Assembly (NCBI GenBank): GCA_009787175.1
Contig: WRGM01000080.1
Span: forward strand, 1 to 6,031
Reading direction: 5' to 3'
Source of the DNA: Candidatus Bathycorpusculum fermentans
Lineage (GTDB): Archaea > Thermoproteota > Bathyarchaeia > Bathyarchaeales > Bathycorpusculaceae
DNA: 6,031 nucleotides
Of this stretch, positions 5,966 through 6,031 are shown one piece after another. How positions within the stretch are numbered: the first letter of the stretch is position 1; every line of letters starts with the position of its first letter. The notes beneath the pieces were generated by a model. That model was given only the letters and a program-made list of their open reading frames with translations, made no database searches and had not been told where the DNA came from. A program made the position numbers and the translations under genes.

Positions 5966-6031
5966 CTTGTTGGTGTTTGTTACTTAGAGTGAATGAAGTG
6001 AGTACAAATGTTGAGGTAATTTGTAAGAAGT

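Noticed and set aside
1..6031. CRISPR array, insertion sequence, rRNA or origin
   Set aside because: I saw no regularly spaced repeats, transposase reading frame, terminal inverted repeats or ribosomal RNA signatures. The only sizeable duplication is the tandem surface-protein pair.

Overview
The window looks like a piece of an AT-rich archaeal chromosome. The evidence is a deoxyhypusine synthase family gene, an arginyl-tRNA synthetase of archaeal layout, TATA-like elements 20-45 nt upstream of start codons with short or absent leaders, and oligo-T tracts on the coding strand just after stop codons. The mix would fit a Bathyarchaeia-type lineage, but that placement is a guess. Nothing in the sequence fixes it.

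Layout, left to right. Positions 41-680 hold a decayed copy, and 786-1466 an intact copy, of one unrecognised membrane-anchored, probably glycosylated surface protein, in tandem on the + strand. The intact copy converges on a deoxyhypusine synthase-like gene (1489-2571, -) with a 22 bp gap that carries a T-rich terminator for the latter. A 184 bp spacer (2572-2755) holds a candidate terminator for argS and a promoter for the deoxyhypusine synthase-like gene. Then come argS (2756-4729, -, TTG start), a spacer with terminator and promoter (4730-4838), and a four-cluster [4Fe-4S] electron-transfer subunit (4839-5456, -). A divergent intergenic region (5457-5661) with two short direct repeats leads to a small four-helix membrane protein resembling DUF3796, broken by a one-base frameshift in an A-tract (5662-5930, +). 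The last 100 bases hold a good TATA-like element but no gene that can be followed.

The genes do not form an evident pathway. Each minus-strand gene appears to have its own promoter and terminator, so this reads as a housekeeping stretch (translation, polyamine or hypusine chemistry, redox) flanked by two small, decaying lineage-specific loci. I found no tRNA, rRNA, CRISPR array or insertion sequence, and no clear new multi-gene system. The points most worth a second look are the surface-protein duplication, the substituted active-site positions in the deoxyhypusine synthase-like protein, and the frameshifted DUF3796-like gene.
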